Assembly: GCF_021347895.1 (NCBI RefSeq)
Contig: NC_067121.1
Span: 34,645,974 to 34,709,973, forward strand
From: Acanthochromis polyacanthus
Lineage: Eukaryota > Chordata > Actinopteri > Pomacentridae
DNA: 64,000 nucleotides
Reading direction: 5' to 3'
Shown: piece by piece, positions 13,125 through 26,184 of the stretch
How positions within the stretch are numbered: the stretch's first letter is position 1
Layout: every line of letters begins with the position of its first letter
The notes under the pieces: model-generated
Database searches by the model: none
Told to the model about the DNA's origin: nothing
The model's input: the letters and a program-made list of their open reading frames with translations, nothing else
Position numbers and translations under genes: made by a program

Positions 13125-16100
13125 TAGATCGAGTTTTACAGGGTTAACTGAATCAAATATTAATAAAACTACACTAATTAAAAGCTGGAATGCACATTTT
13201 AGATTCATAATTGGGTTACATCTCTCCCCTGGCTTGCTTTCTTTATTATTAAATGTCTGGGTCAATCCGCATTAATTCACTGAATGCCGCACCATCTTCA
13301 ATTTGACGGATTGTTTTTAATTAAAAGTTGTGAATAGTGATTGAGTTGACTATGTGTAAAATCTGGGGTCACATACGTTTTTGAGTTATGTCTGTGAAGC
13401 AAATTTCAAAGTGCTTAAACTTGAGTAATACCGTAGCTGGAGTCCTAAAGTTTAATAGGCTCATTGATATGTACATCTGGTCTTTGATGGTACAACCCTG
13501 CTTAGATAGAATGATTCAAGCCCGTTACATGATGGTGTCAATTTGGTCAAAGTAATCTCCTTGTTGTTCTTCAATTCTGATTTTCCACCATCCATAAAAC
13601 CTTTATTTTTCAACCTAGGAAACTGATTTTGTTTCATTTTTTCTTCTGTGATTGGCATAAATAGGAGCTTTAAAAATGTAGAATATGGTGCCAGTCAGAA
13701 ACAAATACTAAAATTACATGATTTGCATTTATGGCAAAAATTAAGGCAATCATTGAGCAGGTTTGACAGATTACATGACTCCAATAGTGTCCAAACTGGA
13801 ATATTTATATCATATTGTTACTTGGTTGAAATTAAAATCATGGTTTTCCAACTTAGTGCTTGAAATAATCTGATGAATTGCAGAACCATTAGCAATCACA
13901 GGTGTATGTCAGAAATATATATTTTACTTGTGTTTGATTTCTGTACCAAGGTCTCTTTTAATTCAACATGAGCTTGTTAGGAAAGACTTGGTCACATAGA
14001 AACACTGTGCGAGGAAAGTTGGTATTATTGCTACTGGTAAAGTGAGATGGAATGGCTCATCTATGTGTAAACTCACCAGCACTCTGGTGTTGGCCTGACC
14101 CCGAATCTCTGCCACTCTGTTCCCAGATGAGCTGTCCACCCAGGACTGTGCTCCATACAGCATGGTGACGGGAATGGAGGGGGACAGCTGATCGACACGC
14201 TCCAGCATCGGATTCTTAGCCCAACCCAGAGAGGCGGCCATGGCCCGGAAGCCCACCTCTCCACTGGGAGGAAGAACACAAAGAGAGGAGTGTAATAAGT
14301 GAGTACATCGCTACAACAAAAGGATTCAAGGACACACATTTTTTTTTCTGACATACCTTGGGGTTTGTGCATTACAGTGGTATATGTACTCCGTCATGGT
14401 GTCATCATCAAACAGATCTTCAAATTTCCTCTTGAAATCAGGACGGAATCTGTTCACCAACCCCGGACCTGAATCAGCGGCACATTGTGAGTCGACGGCG
14501 GATCACTACATGTGCTGCTGCGTAACAGTGAATGGATATTTACACTCTTACCCCATGGACCTGCTGCTCTGATCACAGCCAGCGGGTTGAAGAGCGAAAC
14601 TACCGATATAATAGGTTTCAACCAGCGGGGAGGAACTGGCCTCTTCGCCTGACCCTGATCATCCTGGTCCTGAGTCTGGGGATGTGTCTTGGGTCGCTCA
14701 GGGAAACCCCAGGGATCTACCAGGATGAGGTGCGACACTCTGCAAAAAGGTACCACAGAGAACAGTGAGGTGCACTGCTGTCTTTATTTACACTTCCACT
14801 AGGAAGTGCTAAGTGGATTTTACCATCAACACCCCATTACACCAACAGTGGGTTGAAAGGCATCGTAGATTTAAAAAAAAAAAAAAAAAGAAGCATAAAT
14901 TACACCATTTTTCAGAGCCAGAAACTGTAAAATCGGAAACTTCAACTGTCTTTGAACTAATAATTTGTGATATAGTGAGGAAAACGAACTATATTTCAAC
15001 TTAAAATTATTAGATTTCATCAAAATCACTTTTTCTGCAGCTCATTGAAAAAAAAATGTCAAAAATAAACTATTTTTCACCAGATTCTGTTAAAAAAAAA
15101 AAAAAAAAAAACTAGCACAGAACAAAAAATTCTGTGCTCTATGTTGCATCCAAGAAACTGTCAGTGGCTCACTGGCAACTAGAAGTCAGGCGACAAAAAT
15201 TTAGGATCTATTCAGCTGAACTGTTACAGAGAGACAGGTATGGATACAAATTAAAGATATTTAGAGGACAATAAAACATATTCTATCAATAATTTAAATT
15301 CAACACAGCTCAAAAACTGTATACAGAGGAGCAAGTTGTTGGGGGATACAGTTCCCATGGTGAAATATTGTGTTTGTAGAACCCAGAAAAATATAAATAA
15401 TTACATATTCAGAACATGTGAAGCCACTATTTTTGCACTTTCAAATTTTTTGGAAAATAAATCAAATATAATTAACTTTTTATATATATTTTATACCTTA
15501 TTCCAACTTTTTTACACGACACAGGTTCCGTAAAGGGGCAAGAATTTATATTTACTAGTTTTCTTGTTGAGGAACAAAATCTGAAGATACAGAATGAGAA
15601 AATCTGATACTTTGTGATTCTAATCTTACTATGTTTCAGTGCAAAGACAACTTTAAAGCAACAATAATTGATTTTTCTCCCCCTTCAGGGGAAGTGGAAT
15701 AATCTGTAAACACCAGCTGCTACAGTGAACATGCATGGTAGAATTTGTGTTCTTATGCATCCATCAAGCATCAGCTTGTTACCTCAAACAGCTGCCTGTA
15801 GAGAGCTGAAAACAAAGCCAGGCTGAATCAAAACAGTAAAGTTTCAGGGCCATTAAACCAAAATAATAGGCTGTGAAGCTGAAGGAAAACTGCAGAGATG
15901 GGTGATCTGTCACAACAAGAGCCCCCTTTCACATTACAAACAGTAATCTGATTCATTGTTAATAGAAAAATATATCTTTCAGTGCAGCTTTAAGTTTAAT
16001 TTCATGGTGCACGTTTGAGAGAAATGCTTGTTTGTTTTCTGTTTTTTCTGTTTTTACTTGACAATAGATGAAAATATTGATGCTACTCTGATATCTGTGT

Positions 16101-18275
16101 AGCAATATAAAGCTACATCCAGTCAAGTGTTAACTTAGCTGGTCTGAAGGTAACAAAAGCTACTTACTAGCAGATCTAAAGTTGAGTAATTGACAATTTG
16201 TATTTGTTTGCTTCATTGTTTTCCAGCGGTTTTTGTGCCAAGCTAAGCCAGCTGGCTGCTGCCGTTAAGTCCATATTTAGCATGTACAGGTCAGAGCATT
16301 TCTAATTCTCAGCAAAAAAGCCAGTAAGTGTCAAATTATCCCTTTAATAGCATGGCAACTTTGTTAATGTTAAGCCTACTGACAACAGAGTTTTTGATTC
16401 AAAAACATTTTCTGCCTTTACTTGTGTTTTTCCATAGAATGAGACGCACTAAAGTCTTTTATCCTCAAAGGTAAACCAAATCACAGCAGCAAATTTCACA
16501 CATTTCACCAGCATTATTACCTAGAAGGGTACTGAATAGCATAGGAAGTTGCCAGGTATCCCCCCAGACTGTGTCCCAACAGAATCATGTTCTCCAGACC
16601 GACAGACTGCCTCCACTGCTCAATGGAGTCGATGAACTGCTCCTCTGCCTTGACGGCATCGGAGGAGAAAACAGGCCTGGAGCTCCTGCCAAAGCCCAAC
16701 AGGTCGAAGGCATGGACAGGCCGCGACCGACTCAGGGCGTCCAGGTTCCTGATCCACAGTCCTACCCCTCCTCCAAAGCCGTGGACCATCACAAGAGGAG
16801 TCTTAGGTGCTGAAGGAAAAACAGGAAGTTATGTCATCAGTATCACTAATGCATTCTTTACGGCTTTGTGGGATTAAACCAGTCACCTCCCTTTAAACAA
16901 ACAAAGACTAGCATAAGGGTGGTAGAACACAACACCTTCTTCTGCAGGTTTGTGAATTGTCTTGTTGGTGACAGTCAGGGTCCATATTCGGTCTTGGCTT
17001 TGTAGGGTCACAAACCTGGCCCACAGGTCATTCTGAATGCCTGTTGGGACCAGACAGTGAGGAGTAACAGTTAGGATTAGCATATTTAGAAGCCAAATTT
17101 ATTTAATATTAGTTCCCACCAAACATATATGAACACATCCTTACAGGCGAGAATCCTGGACTCTGCTGTCTTCAAAAGAGACATTGAGGTTGGACGCCAG
17201 GAAGGCCGCCAGTTGCAGACTGAATTTGACCTAAAAGAAGCAAGATGGAATGAAAATCATGTAAAGAATGAAGCGATCGTAGATAGCAGAGGAAATGTTT
17301 AGCAAATGGAGAATGGACAAGCAGATTGTTCTGGCACAGACCCAAGGTGAAAGCCAGTGTTATCATTATTTGCATGGTGTGTACGTGAAGGCTACACGGG
17401 CAGGAGTCATGTTTCAGAGCAGGCCAACATCGCTGTTGGTTATCCTGGTGAACTTCTGCCTCCTTTAAATCATCATTACGTAACAATACAACAGGTGTGT
17501 TTTAATGGTGGCATCAGCGACGCCCATCTTTATGACAGAATGTTGATTCTATACTAAAGTAATCTGAGATAAAGTGGGCACATCCACTCCTTCCAGTCTG
17601 ACTGAAGGTAGAAACAAACTGATCTCACATTCCTAACTCCACCATCACCCTGAGGCCTTTCACCTGCTCCCCAATTAACAAGTCATGTCGGTTTTTGCTG
17701 AGTCATTTGTGTGAGTGCCACTCAAAGTAGCTCTTCTCTTTTGCCAATGACAGCTATAAAGGAAGTGTTTGTCGTGAGTGTCAGATGAAGAAAATCTTAT
17801 TCAATCCCTGTTAAAAATATTATGTCAGTCCTGTGGTTCCTGCTTACTTCTCAGTATTGTATGTAACCTGACACTCGCATACAGGAAGTTACATACAGTA
17901 AGTGGTAGACTAAATTTATAGTCATTTTATTGCATCTCGGTTCTATTTCTGTCACATCAGCGAAGCAGAAATCAATTATGTAGTGCATTAGTATGAAGTC
18001 ACATCTCTAAAATGCCCCCAAATAAGTTTTATTCTTATAAGTGCAGTTACATAGTGCGATAACATCTACATTTAAGTCCAAACACGCCATAAAATGGATG
18101 ACATAGCACTATCCTTTAAGTTCAACACAGAGTTCAATAAATCTCTTAACACATGAAGTGTTTAATAGTTTAGCTACCGTGTGATGTTAGCAGCTTGTTT
18201 TCAGATCTGCAGGTAAGTTACTCACTGTGTTTCACCGTCGGTCTGCATGGGAGCTGTGGTTGCAGCAGGTTCCAT
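12821..18275 (-). CDS. ABHD4: alpha/beta-hydrolase domain protein 4, lyso-N-acylphosphatidylethanolamine lipase
   Basis: ABHD4 removes acyl chains from N-acyl phosphatidylethanolamines on the way to N-acyl ethanolamines. Coding exons in minus-strand order are 18275-18236, 17219-17145, 17040-16936, 16809-16521, 14739-14552, 14468-14357, 14263-14077 and 12910-12821. All have GT-AG borders and matching phases, giving 361 aa and a TGA stop. The oxyanion motif HGFGGG starts at about residue 83. The nucleophile elbow GHSLGG has Ser at about 154. [10 protein letters not shown] lies between them, and the C-terminal HHVYAD (about 339-344) supplies the catalytic His and the HX4D motif. The serine separates it from ABHD5, which has Asn there. 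The start ATG gives a short N-terminus leading into RPTSMS, as in mammalian ABHD4. The last intron contains a (TA)n tract. It diverges from DAD1, as in mammals. Confidence 0.93.
13062..13121. repeat. (TA)n microsatellite
   Basis: A nearly pure alternating TA tract of about 60 bp in the last intron of ABHD4. Confidence 0.95.
16200..16340. repeat. possible diverged copy of the GCTAAGC-type miniature element
   Basis: GCCAAGCTAAGCCAGCTGGCTGCTG and a downstream CTAATTCTCAGCAA block match the layout of the family seen at 2725-3050 and near 29100-29440. It lies in an ABHD4 intron. The match is partial. Confidence 0.3.
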
Positions 18276-18851
18276 TGGTTGGCATAGTCCGGTTACTATA
18301 GTCAAATAAAGTACGATGAACCACACGTTCATCCGTGTATGCTTTGAAAACACATCAGACTGCTATATGCTAATTTATAATGTTTTGTAACTCGTTTACT
18401 CAAACGTCAGCTGGGCAAACACAAAGATCCTCTCTGCTGCGAGATGCATCGCCACAACACAGAAAACTTCAGTCGAGTGCAAAGTGTGAAGAGACGTTTA
18501 CTGTCAACAAAAATGAGAATTTCTTGCTTATTTTCAGTGTAATATTTTGCCGTTTACTCGTCACAAATCTTTTCATTACTTTTTCCTGATACATATATAA
18601 TTTTGGGCTTACTTATGCTGCTGTACAAATAAACCGACAGAGCGAATCATCTTCTTCTCCTTACCACCTTTGTATCCGATGTGGGCGGTGCCAAGGCTCC
18701 CTTCTCTTTGCTCTTCGTTCCGATCTACTCGGAACCAATTGTCTGCAACACCACGTCCGCTTCCGGTTACTGAGGACACGTCACTGGTTTGACTGAGAAA
18801 GGGAAGCTGTGCAGAATTGTCGCGTTTTGACCACTTTAAACGGCAAAAAAG
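18276..18851. promoter_or_regulatory. divergent ABHD4/DAD1 promoter interval
   Basis: This 576-bp interval separates the two start codons and must hold both promoters and 5' untranslated regions, unless upstream noncoding exons exist. Near DAD1 it carries an ACCAATTG CCAAT-box match (near 18734) and CCGCTTCCGGTT (near 18758), a strong ETS/GABPA-type site in the reverse sense. Both are typical of TATA-less housekeeping promoters. Whether the two genes share one bidirectional promoter is inference. Confidence 0.55.
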
Positions 18852-21841
18852 ATGTCGAACTCAGTCATATCTGTTATTTCTCGGTTTCTGGAGGAGTACA
18901 CCACCACGACGCCCAACAAGCTGAAGGTGGTGGACGCGTATTTGCTGTACATCTTGCTAACAGGAGCGCTGCAGTTCCTCTACTGTCTCCTCGTCGGCAC
19001 CTTCCCATTCAATAGCTTTCTGTCGGGCTTCATCTCATGTGTGGGCTCCTTCATTCTCGCAGGTAAATATTTGTTCAGTTAAGTGTTAAAATGTAATGTT
19101 GGTGAATTGTTGAATGCGTCAATTGGTATTTTTTTTAGTCAGGCATCGGACTTGTGGCCCACGAGTGAACGCGCTTGCACAGACAAGTTAGCTAAGCATG
19201 CTAAACCACACAGCAGCTTCAGGTGTAATTATGCTACCACAAACCAAATAAACGTCATTTTTGACAATGAAATTGTTTACCCACGCCTTATTTGATTTCT
19301 AAAGTACACGGTTGTCCATAGCATGCTATGAGCTAAAAATGCTTTCAAAAACAGAAATAATATTTGTTTGTGTTCTATCATTTTACAAAATGCAAAGTGA
19401 GGAACAATAGAAAAACTTAAATCAAGTCCATATTCGGTGTTCCTACTCTATGCCTTAAATTCAGCATCAATTCTTATAGGCACACTTGCACAAAGTAAGG
19501 CACTTTGTAGGACTATGGTCAGGTGTATGGTCAGAATCGTTTTTAATGGCCAAGTATGTACACATCATTCAAGGTATTTGGTTTTGGCTGTTGGTGTCAC
19601 CCTAGGATTATGGAAAGAGAATAATATAAAATAAAGAAACTATTGAAGGAACAGGGGAAAAACAGTAATAGAAATAAATTTAACACAATATATGCAGATA
19701 TTTACAAGCTAAAAAGGAATATATAAACATAGTAGTGCAAAATGACAATTGCTCCATGATGATGCAGTGCAAAAAGCAGAGAATGCTGTTCATAGTGCAA
19801 AAAATAATGTACATATCCATTATTATATTGTACAGGTATGGAGGAATGGCTCAGCTGTTTATTGGGGTGATGGCAGTGGGGAAAAAAAGCTGTTCTTGTG
19901 TCTGGTGGTTTTATTGTACATGGCTGTGTAGCACCTGCAAGAGGGGAGGAGGTGAAAACACTTTATATCCAGAGAAAACTGTTTATATCCAGTGGTATGA
20001 TCAACCACTTATACTGAACAGGTGCTAGTGATCATCAATTGCACATGTAATTTGAAACAGTCATTAACTGAATCAGAAACAGCTGTGTAGGATGCTTAAA
20101 ACTGCTACCAAAGTGAGGCCGTTGAAGACAGTTTCATGTCACAGGTCATACATAAGGGCAGACTGAGCACAGCAACAAGTCACAGGGTACTTAAACTGCA
20201 TCAGCAAGGTCTTTCAAAGCAGACTGGGGTTTCAAGATGTGCAGTTCAAGCTCTTTTGAAGACGCACAAAGAAAGATGATTATAGACGTGGTGGTTGGTC
20301 AAGGAAACTTACTGCAGCAGATGAAAAACATCAAGCTTATTTCCCTTTGAAAAGGCAACATGTCCAGCAGTGCCATCAGCTCAGAACTGGCAGAAACCAG
20401 TGGGACCCAGGTGCAAAAAAGTCTGGACTTGCAGCCAAAAAAGCCATACCGCTGACATGGAAACAAGGCTAAGCAACTTAGCTATGCACGAAAATGTAGA
20501 AACTGGGTTGCAGAAAAATGGCAATAGGTCTGATGAGTCAAAATTAGAATTATCTGGCTGTAGCAGAAGGCAGGCCGAAAGTCTGGAGAGCAGTACAATG
20601 AGTGTCTGCAAGCAACAGTGAAGCATGGTGGAGATTCCTTGCAGGTTTGGGGTGGCATTCCTGGAAATTAAGTTGGAGATTTGGTCAGGATTAATGGTGT
20701 CCTCAATGCTGAGAAGTACAAGCAGATACTTTTTCCATCATGGAATACCATCAGGAGGTGTATGATTGGCTCATAATGTATTCTGACCCCAAACCTACAG
20801 CCAATCTAATTAAGAACTATCTTCAGCGTAATTAAGAACAAGAAGTCCTGGAAGTGATGGTATTCCCCCCACAGAGTCCTGACCTCAACATCACTGAGTC
20901 TGTCTGGGATAACATGGAGACTAAAGGATTTGAGAAATCTGTGGTTCGTTCTCCAAGGTGTCTGGAACAACCTACCAGCCGAGTTCCTTCTAAAACTGTG
21001 TGCAGGTGTACCTAGAAGAATTGATGCTGCTTTGAAGGCAAAAGGTGGTCACCAAATATTGACTGGATTTAGATTTCCCTTCTGTTCATTGGCTGCATTT
21101 TGTTGTTTGATGAAAATAAGCTATTACTACATACATTTTTAAAAGCATTCATAGTTTGCGGCATTTTTTCTACACCTGCCTACAACTTTTGCACAGTACT
21201 GTATAACACGCACACAATGAAGTAGTTGGACCCATAGAATGCTATTAATACAACTCAAATAGAATTAAATAACAGCATTGTTTACTTTTTTCTTCTATCG
21301 ACGAGTCAGTTATTGCACTGATCGTTCCAGTCATATTGTACAGTGCCTTTATTCCTCGTGATTTTTATTTTGAATTAAGTAATCAAACTTTGTCTCGATA
21401 AGTGCTTATGTGGATTTATAAAAGAAACACCATCACATTGATTGGTTTGAGTGCACAACTAACATCTGCTAACAGTGTAAACAGTTCAATCATGAATATT
21501 AAATATGATTTTTCTTTAGCTTTCGATTCAAGTAGAACCTGATGTCATCTGTTACTGTGTTGTATTCGTCAGTGTTTCTTTGTTTTCTTTTTAACTGTAC
21601 AGCTGTTTGATTTTGTTATGAATTAATGGTAAACTGCAGTCCCAGCGCTTTTGTTTTATTTGTGGACTGAAGAACAAAACTGATCCTAAATCCTCTTTGT
21701 CTTTTTTTAGTGTGTCTTCGTATTCAGATCAACCCACAGAACAAAGGAGAGTTCCTGTCCATCTCCCCAGAGAGAGCCTTCGCTGACTTCCTGTTTGCTC
21801 ACACAGTCCTGCATCTTGTTGTGATGAACTTCATTGGCTGA
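18852..21841 (+). CDS. DAD1: oligosaccharyltransferase subunit DAD1
   Basis: DAD1 (Ost2 homologue) is a small endoplasmic reticulum membrane subunit of the complex that transfers glycans to asparagine in nascent proteins; its loss causes apoptosis. Two coding exons, 18852-19062 and 21711-21841, join in phase 1 to give exactly 113 aa, the normal vertebrate length. Near-invariant family segments are visible: [39 protein letters not shown], and the C-terminal [20 protein letters not shown]. Three hydrophobic segments are expected at about 28-48, 53-73 and 93-113. The 2.6-kb intron carries LINE-like and Tc1 relics. The head-to-head neighbour ABHD4 supports orthology. Confidence 0.97.
19530..19960 (+). 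repeat. likely 3'-end relic of a non-LTR retrotransposon
   Basis: The order of ATGGCCAAGTATGTACACAT, repeated short GTGCAAAA blocks, and a segment around GGAAAAAAAGCTGTTCTTGT with CTGCAAGAGGGGAGGAGG is familiar from the 3' ends of teleost LINE-like repeats. No reverse transcriptase is visible. It sits in the DAD1 intron. The family is not determined. Confidence 0.35.
20060..21203 (+). pseudogene. Tc1-like transposon relic with decayed transposase
   Basis: Plus-strand frames, broken by several stops and frameshifts, read like a Tc1 transposase in the right order. A helix-turn-helix region includes [19 protein letters not shown] (from about 20173). Then come [21 protein letters not shown] and a C-terminal stretch with GVWNNLPAE (20945-21030). 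A terminal sequence ACTTTTGCACAGTACTGTA (21185-21203) matches the usual Tc1-like inverted repeat. I did not find the matching left repeat, so that end is lost or diverged. It lies in the DAD1 intron and cannot encode an active enzyme. Confidence 0.75.
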
Positions 21842-23148
21842 AAGAGACGTACATCAAACTCACATTGCCCCCCTTTCTCAGAAGGTGGCTGTTTTCTACA
21901 TAAGTTCATCTTTATTAGAGAGTCTTTACAATGTCGGTTTTGTTTGGTCTCTGCAGTGGACTTCCAAGAGATAGATTGAAGGTCAGCAGTTAAACACTCT
22001 CAATGTCCAGCTCTCATTATTATTTTATGGTGTTAGTTAGCACTCTGGTTGTCTGCTTCATATTGTGTACAATCTCCTGAGTAGCCACAAGCATTTCTGA
22101 TGTCCTACCAGAGCACTTTAAACCACAGAATCTGAATGTTTTTTAGTACTGGTGGTGTTGAGTGAACAGCAGTCAGTTCAAGGAATCCTTTAAATACAGT
22201 AAATGTCTGTGAATGTGAGAAACTCTAGAAACATTCAGCATACATCTGTTGTTTGTGGCTGAATGCAGAGTGAAGTCTGTCAGTGGACAATGAACAGAAA
22301 CAGAGAAAATATGCTGTTGTCCTTCAGGTGCTCTTAGTCACATTACCTGTCCCTGCCAGTTCATCACTTTGTTCTCCATGGAACAGCTCCAGATAGTGCA
22401 TGTGATAAGATGCTTCTCGAGGGAGGTCTGCATGATACCACATATTCCTTTTGCTTTAGTAGAAAACGGCGATATTGAATTTTTTGACTCGCCGGCAGCT
22501 CGGAAGGTCACACGGTATTGTTTTGTTGCTCTGTTGCTTCTGAATAACTACTTCCATAACCTCAATGTCACTAACCCAAGCACTGCTGTTGTTTTTTTTC
22601 TTTCCCCACAGATTACGACAAGAGAAGTTATTAAAATTCCCCTAAAAGACAAGAAGCTGCGAGTGTTTTTGTGCCATCGCACCATCCATGCTGAATTTAA
22701 TGCATCTTGTCACATACGATGCAGTACAGTTTTCTTACTGACAAAATGGTCAAGTTTTTTATGTTGGAAATTTGTAAAGCATTCCCATTTTGCACTGGTT
22801 CAGAAATAAAACAACTGTAATGGTGGCCTTGTGAATACTGAAGCAGTTCTTGAAAGCAGCTAATGATTGCATCAACCTGGTACGACCCAGATATAGAAAA
22901 AAATTAGCAAAAAAGAATATGTACATATATCTAAAGAAAATTGCCATTTGCCTAGCTCTAGCCAAAACCCAAATGTAGAAGAAAAAAAGAGCAAAAATTT
23001 TACACATATGTCTGTGTGTATGTATATATAAATATATTAGAAAATAGTGTATTTAAATCTAGAAATTCTTGAAATATTTAAATAGAAATTATTTTCTATT
23101 TATATGTATATATAATACATTAGTTTCTCTCTCTCACTATGTGTAGGT

Positions 23149-23197
<49 letters not shown>

Positions 23198-24398
23198 TTT
23201 TTTTCCATTTGCCCCATTTTGCTTGTTACAATTTTTAAAGGGTGGCTTGTAAGAAAAATCTAAAATCCAAGTGGTTGTGAAAAAAAACTCCATTGCTAGA
23301 AAGTTAAGTACATCATCCAGAGTTGTGTATTTGCATTTTATCTATTTAACGCTACAGTCAGGACTGTTTTTTGTTCCTCATGCTCAAAGCTTTATCGCAC
23401 TGAATATTATATAAAGCCAGACGAGCCCTCAGTAGAGGGCAGAACCACGCCCTCTACTGGCGAAAACCCTGTCCTCCCTATACAAGTGATGCGATATGTA
23501 TCAATTTTGATCATCATACGCATCTCCCTTCCTAATTGATCTGCTGACCTGTAACTCCACAACTGAGCAGGGGACCTTAGACTGATCTTCAGTGCCAAGT
23601 TTGATTATCCTGACTTTAGCACTTGCAGAGATATCGGAACGGACATTGCCACATACATACATACATACATACTTACCCAGCCAGCCAGATACCGCACCGA
23701 ATGCAGTAACCCCGCTGACGTTCGTCAGGCGTGGTTAATAACAAATGGCACATTAAGCACCAAGCCTCTGCTTTCATTTGAGGAGGTGTCGATAATAATG
23801 TGGGAGATGCAACCCTTTTACCACGTAAACCTAATCCACACAAACAGAGGTATTTTTTAAAATGAGTTTTTTTTTCTCCTTTGTTCTCAAAGTCTCTGTC
23901 CAAATGAAAATGCAAAAGCACAACTGAATGCCCCTGAAGCTGTGTTGGCCAACAGAGGCAGCCTGAGAAAAAGCTATTATCAGTTCCAGAGTACCAACAA
24001 TGGCACATCAAGGACAGAGGAGAACATGCGTGGACTGATTGTGACACCTCTGTTCCTCAATAAAAGTGGAAGAGTAACTGTATATTTACATTTAGAAACA
24101 TTCATAAAAGCCATGTTATCAAGGTTAGCTCGAGCACTGCTTTGGTCATGTCCACTATTGCACAAAACTGCCTCATGCAAACAAAGGAGATGACAGCGCT
24201 AACAAAGTTTCCATTTGATTTGAAATTGCATTTGAGTGTGGACAGAAAGTCAAAAAGCATAGACAAAAGCTATGATTTGAACAATATACTTGTGGACAAG
24301 CCGGAAGGTTCGATGTTCAGATGCATTTTAAATCAGACAAATCATTTATTATTCAGTTGTAAATCCTTTGCAGTCGTTGACACCAGCAGACACTATAC
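21842..24398. other. DAD1 3' flank and intergenic DNA
   Basis: No gene was recognised. The interval contains the DAD1 3' untranslated region, an AT-rich part with a (TA)n(T)n tract, a short perfect hairpin at 23430-23459, and an ATAC tetranucleotide run at about 23653-23672. The text beside that run (GATACCGCACCGAATGCAGTAACCCCGCTGACG) looks like the 3' part of a dispersed repeat, family unknown. The 146-codon open frame at 22369-22809 has no domain or codon pattern I recognise. Confidence 0.35.
23151..23204. repeat. (AT)n followed by poly-T
   Basis: About 30 bp of alternating AT followed by 24 T residues. Confidence 0.9.
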
Positions 24399-25005
24399 AG
24401 GTCAATATATAATTGTGTGACTTTTTGTAACATAGCTGACAGGTATCATAGTTGATATTTTTGCTGTTGTCAGGCCTAAAATCAACATGGCCGCCTATAA
24501 TCAAACACCACATGGCATTTTCAAGAGAAAGATTCTTCTAAATATTATATATACAATTCAGTAAAATTGACGTTTATTTATATAGCTATAGTAGTAAACC
24601 CGTTGACATGCCATAAATCCACGCTTGACTCACACACAATTTTACATTAAATAACTCAGAAAGCCTTGGAGCCTTGGAGTCTTGCCAGTCTTTTCTTCAG
24701 GAGGAAATGACATCATGTGGAGCAGGTCATGTGATCTGGAATTAACACACTTCCTTGAGAGGTGTTTTTGGAATGGATAACTTAGTTGAAAGTGTTATTA
24801 AATTTGGACGGTTATTTCGTTGACATTTTTGTGATATCCAGTCATTTGTTATTAATAAGTGATTGTTTCCGTAGTAAATAGTTATGGAATTTGTAAAGAC
24901 ACGATCATGATGAACATAAAAAACAGTAGCTTTTTTACTTTTAATAAAAATGTATGCAAGATATATCCCATGGATTTCAAAAGTCCCTCACTTATATATA
25001 GACCC
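24399..25005 (+). mobile_element. miniature inverted-repeat transposon, copy 1
   Basis: It begins AGGTCAATATATAATTG and ends CTTATATATAGACCC, imperfect inverted repeats of about 15-20 bp. The flanks are ATAC (24395-24398) and ATAT (25006-25009), a one-mismatch 4-bp target duplication. Internal sequence, such as TAACATAGCTGACAGGTATC, recurs reversed in copy 2 at 26185-26898. No protein is encoded. Confidence 0.7.
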
Positions 25006-26184
25006 ATATCTTCCCTGCTCATGCTATCACACCTTTACTGCAGACACCTTCTGCTCTTGCCCGTTGTATTGGAAGCTCTCAGCCTTTAGACTTCAGCACA
25101 TGGAATGCAGCCAAGTGTGCAATTACTTTCAAACCTTTCCGGACACTATGTATTCATAGGGCTGCATTTCCACCACAGTTCTTTCAATATTGATACAAAA
25201 GTGTGTAAATTAAAGCTGAGTCTTGGCACTTTAATGTGATTTTCATTCTTGTTTTTCAAACCAAATGTGCTGAAGTGCAGAACCTGCAAAGCGAAAAATG
25301 TGTCAATATTAAAGTCTGGATTGCATTTTACAATTAAATTCTACATTATGGGGCAAGTGTAGTATTTTATTTTTGCAACTCTGCATTTATCTGACAGCAA
25401 AACATAGTCGGCGAATGAAAAACACGACAACCCAACAGAATCCTAAGTATTTAAAATTAGCTCCACTTGAACAAGCTGCTTCAATAATACTACAACAACA
25501 ACTAGTTCTGGCATGAATGATTGTGCATAATGAAAACTGCATTATGTACATTTTGAATGCAGGCCTCTTTTTCTGTAAACCACACACTGCACCGTATTAT
25601 TTTTTTAAGTTGAAGACTACAAGCTGAACTGGCATTTCCCTACTGCCCTATTGCTGCTAAAGGAGGACAAACCTAGAACATTACTCCCCAGAGGAAAAAG
25701 AGGGTTTGCTCCTATTACTTGTTCTGGAGGAAGTGATTGAGTCAAACACATTCCTTCTGAAATTGCTTTAAACTGTGCTGAGCCGGTGCTGGCTTAGATT
25801 TGTCACAGAATGCTCCGACCCGAGGCTACATTTCTGCTGGTTTGGTCTTGTGGTGTGAATGCGTGGGATAGTATGAACTTAAAAATGAAACTACCTTGCA
25901 TGCAGAGATGAAAAATAGGCTGAATTAAGTCTGACATCTCACATTTCTCCTGGAAAGGTCAGATCTCTTTGTGTGCTCATTTAATAGGAAGCAAAGTCCA
26001 TGTGCGAGACTCCGCATGCTGATGTTAAATGTGATTATCATCATGCTGCTCGTTACATTACTCTTCCTGGGCACAGGGTTGGTTAAGGTAACTGGAGGAT
26101 ACACAGGTGAATAACTCTGGAAATACCACAAAAGTTCTACATTTGAAACAGTATTTAATTATGTAGGTATTATCAACAACATTT

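Noticed and set aside
16571..16877. Plus-strand open frames around 16.6-16.9 kb
   Set aside because: They are antisense shadows of the ABHD4 exon that encodes HGFGGG and GHSLGG.
22369..22809. 146-codon open frame downstream of DAD1
   Set aside because: Composition follows the local AT-rich DNA, and no family was recognised.
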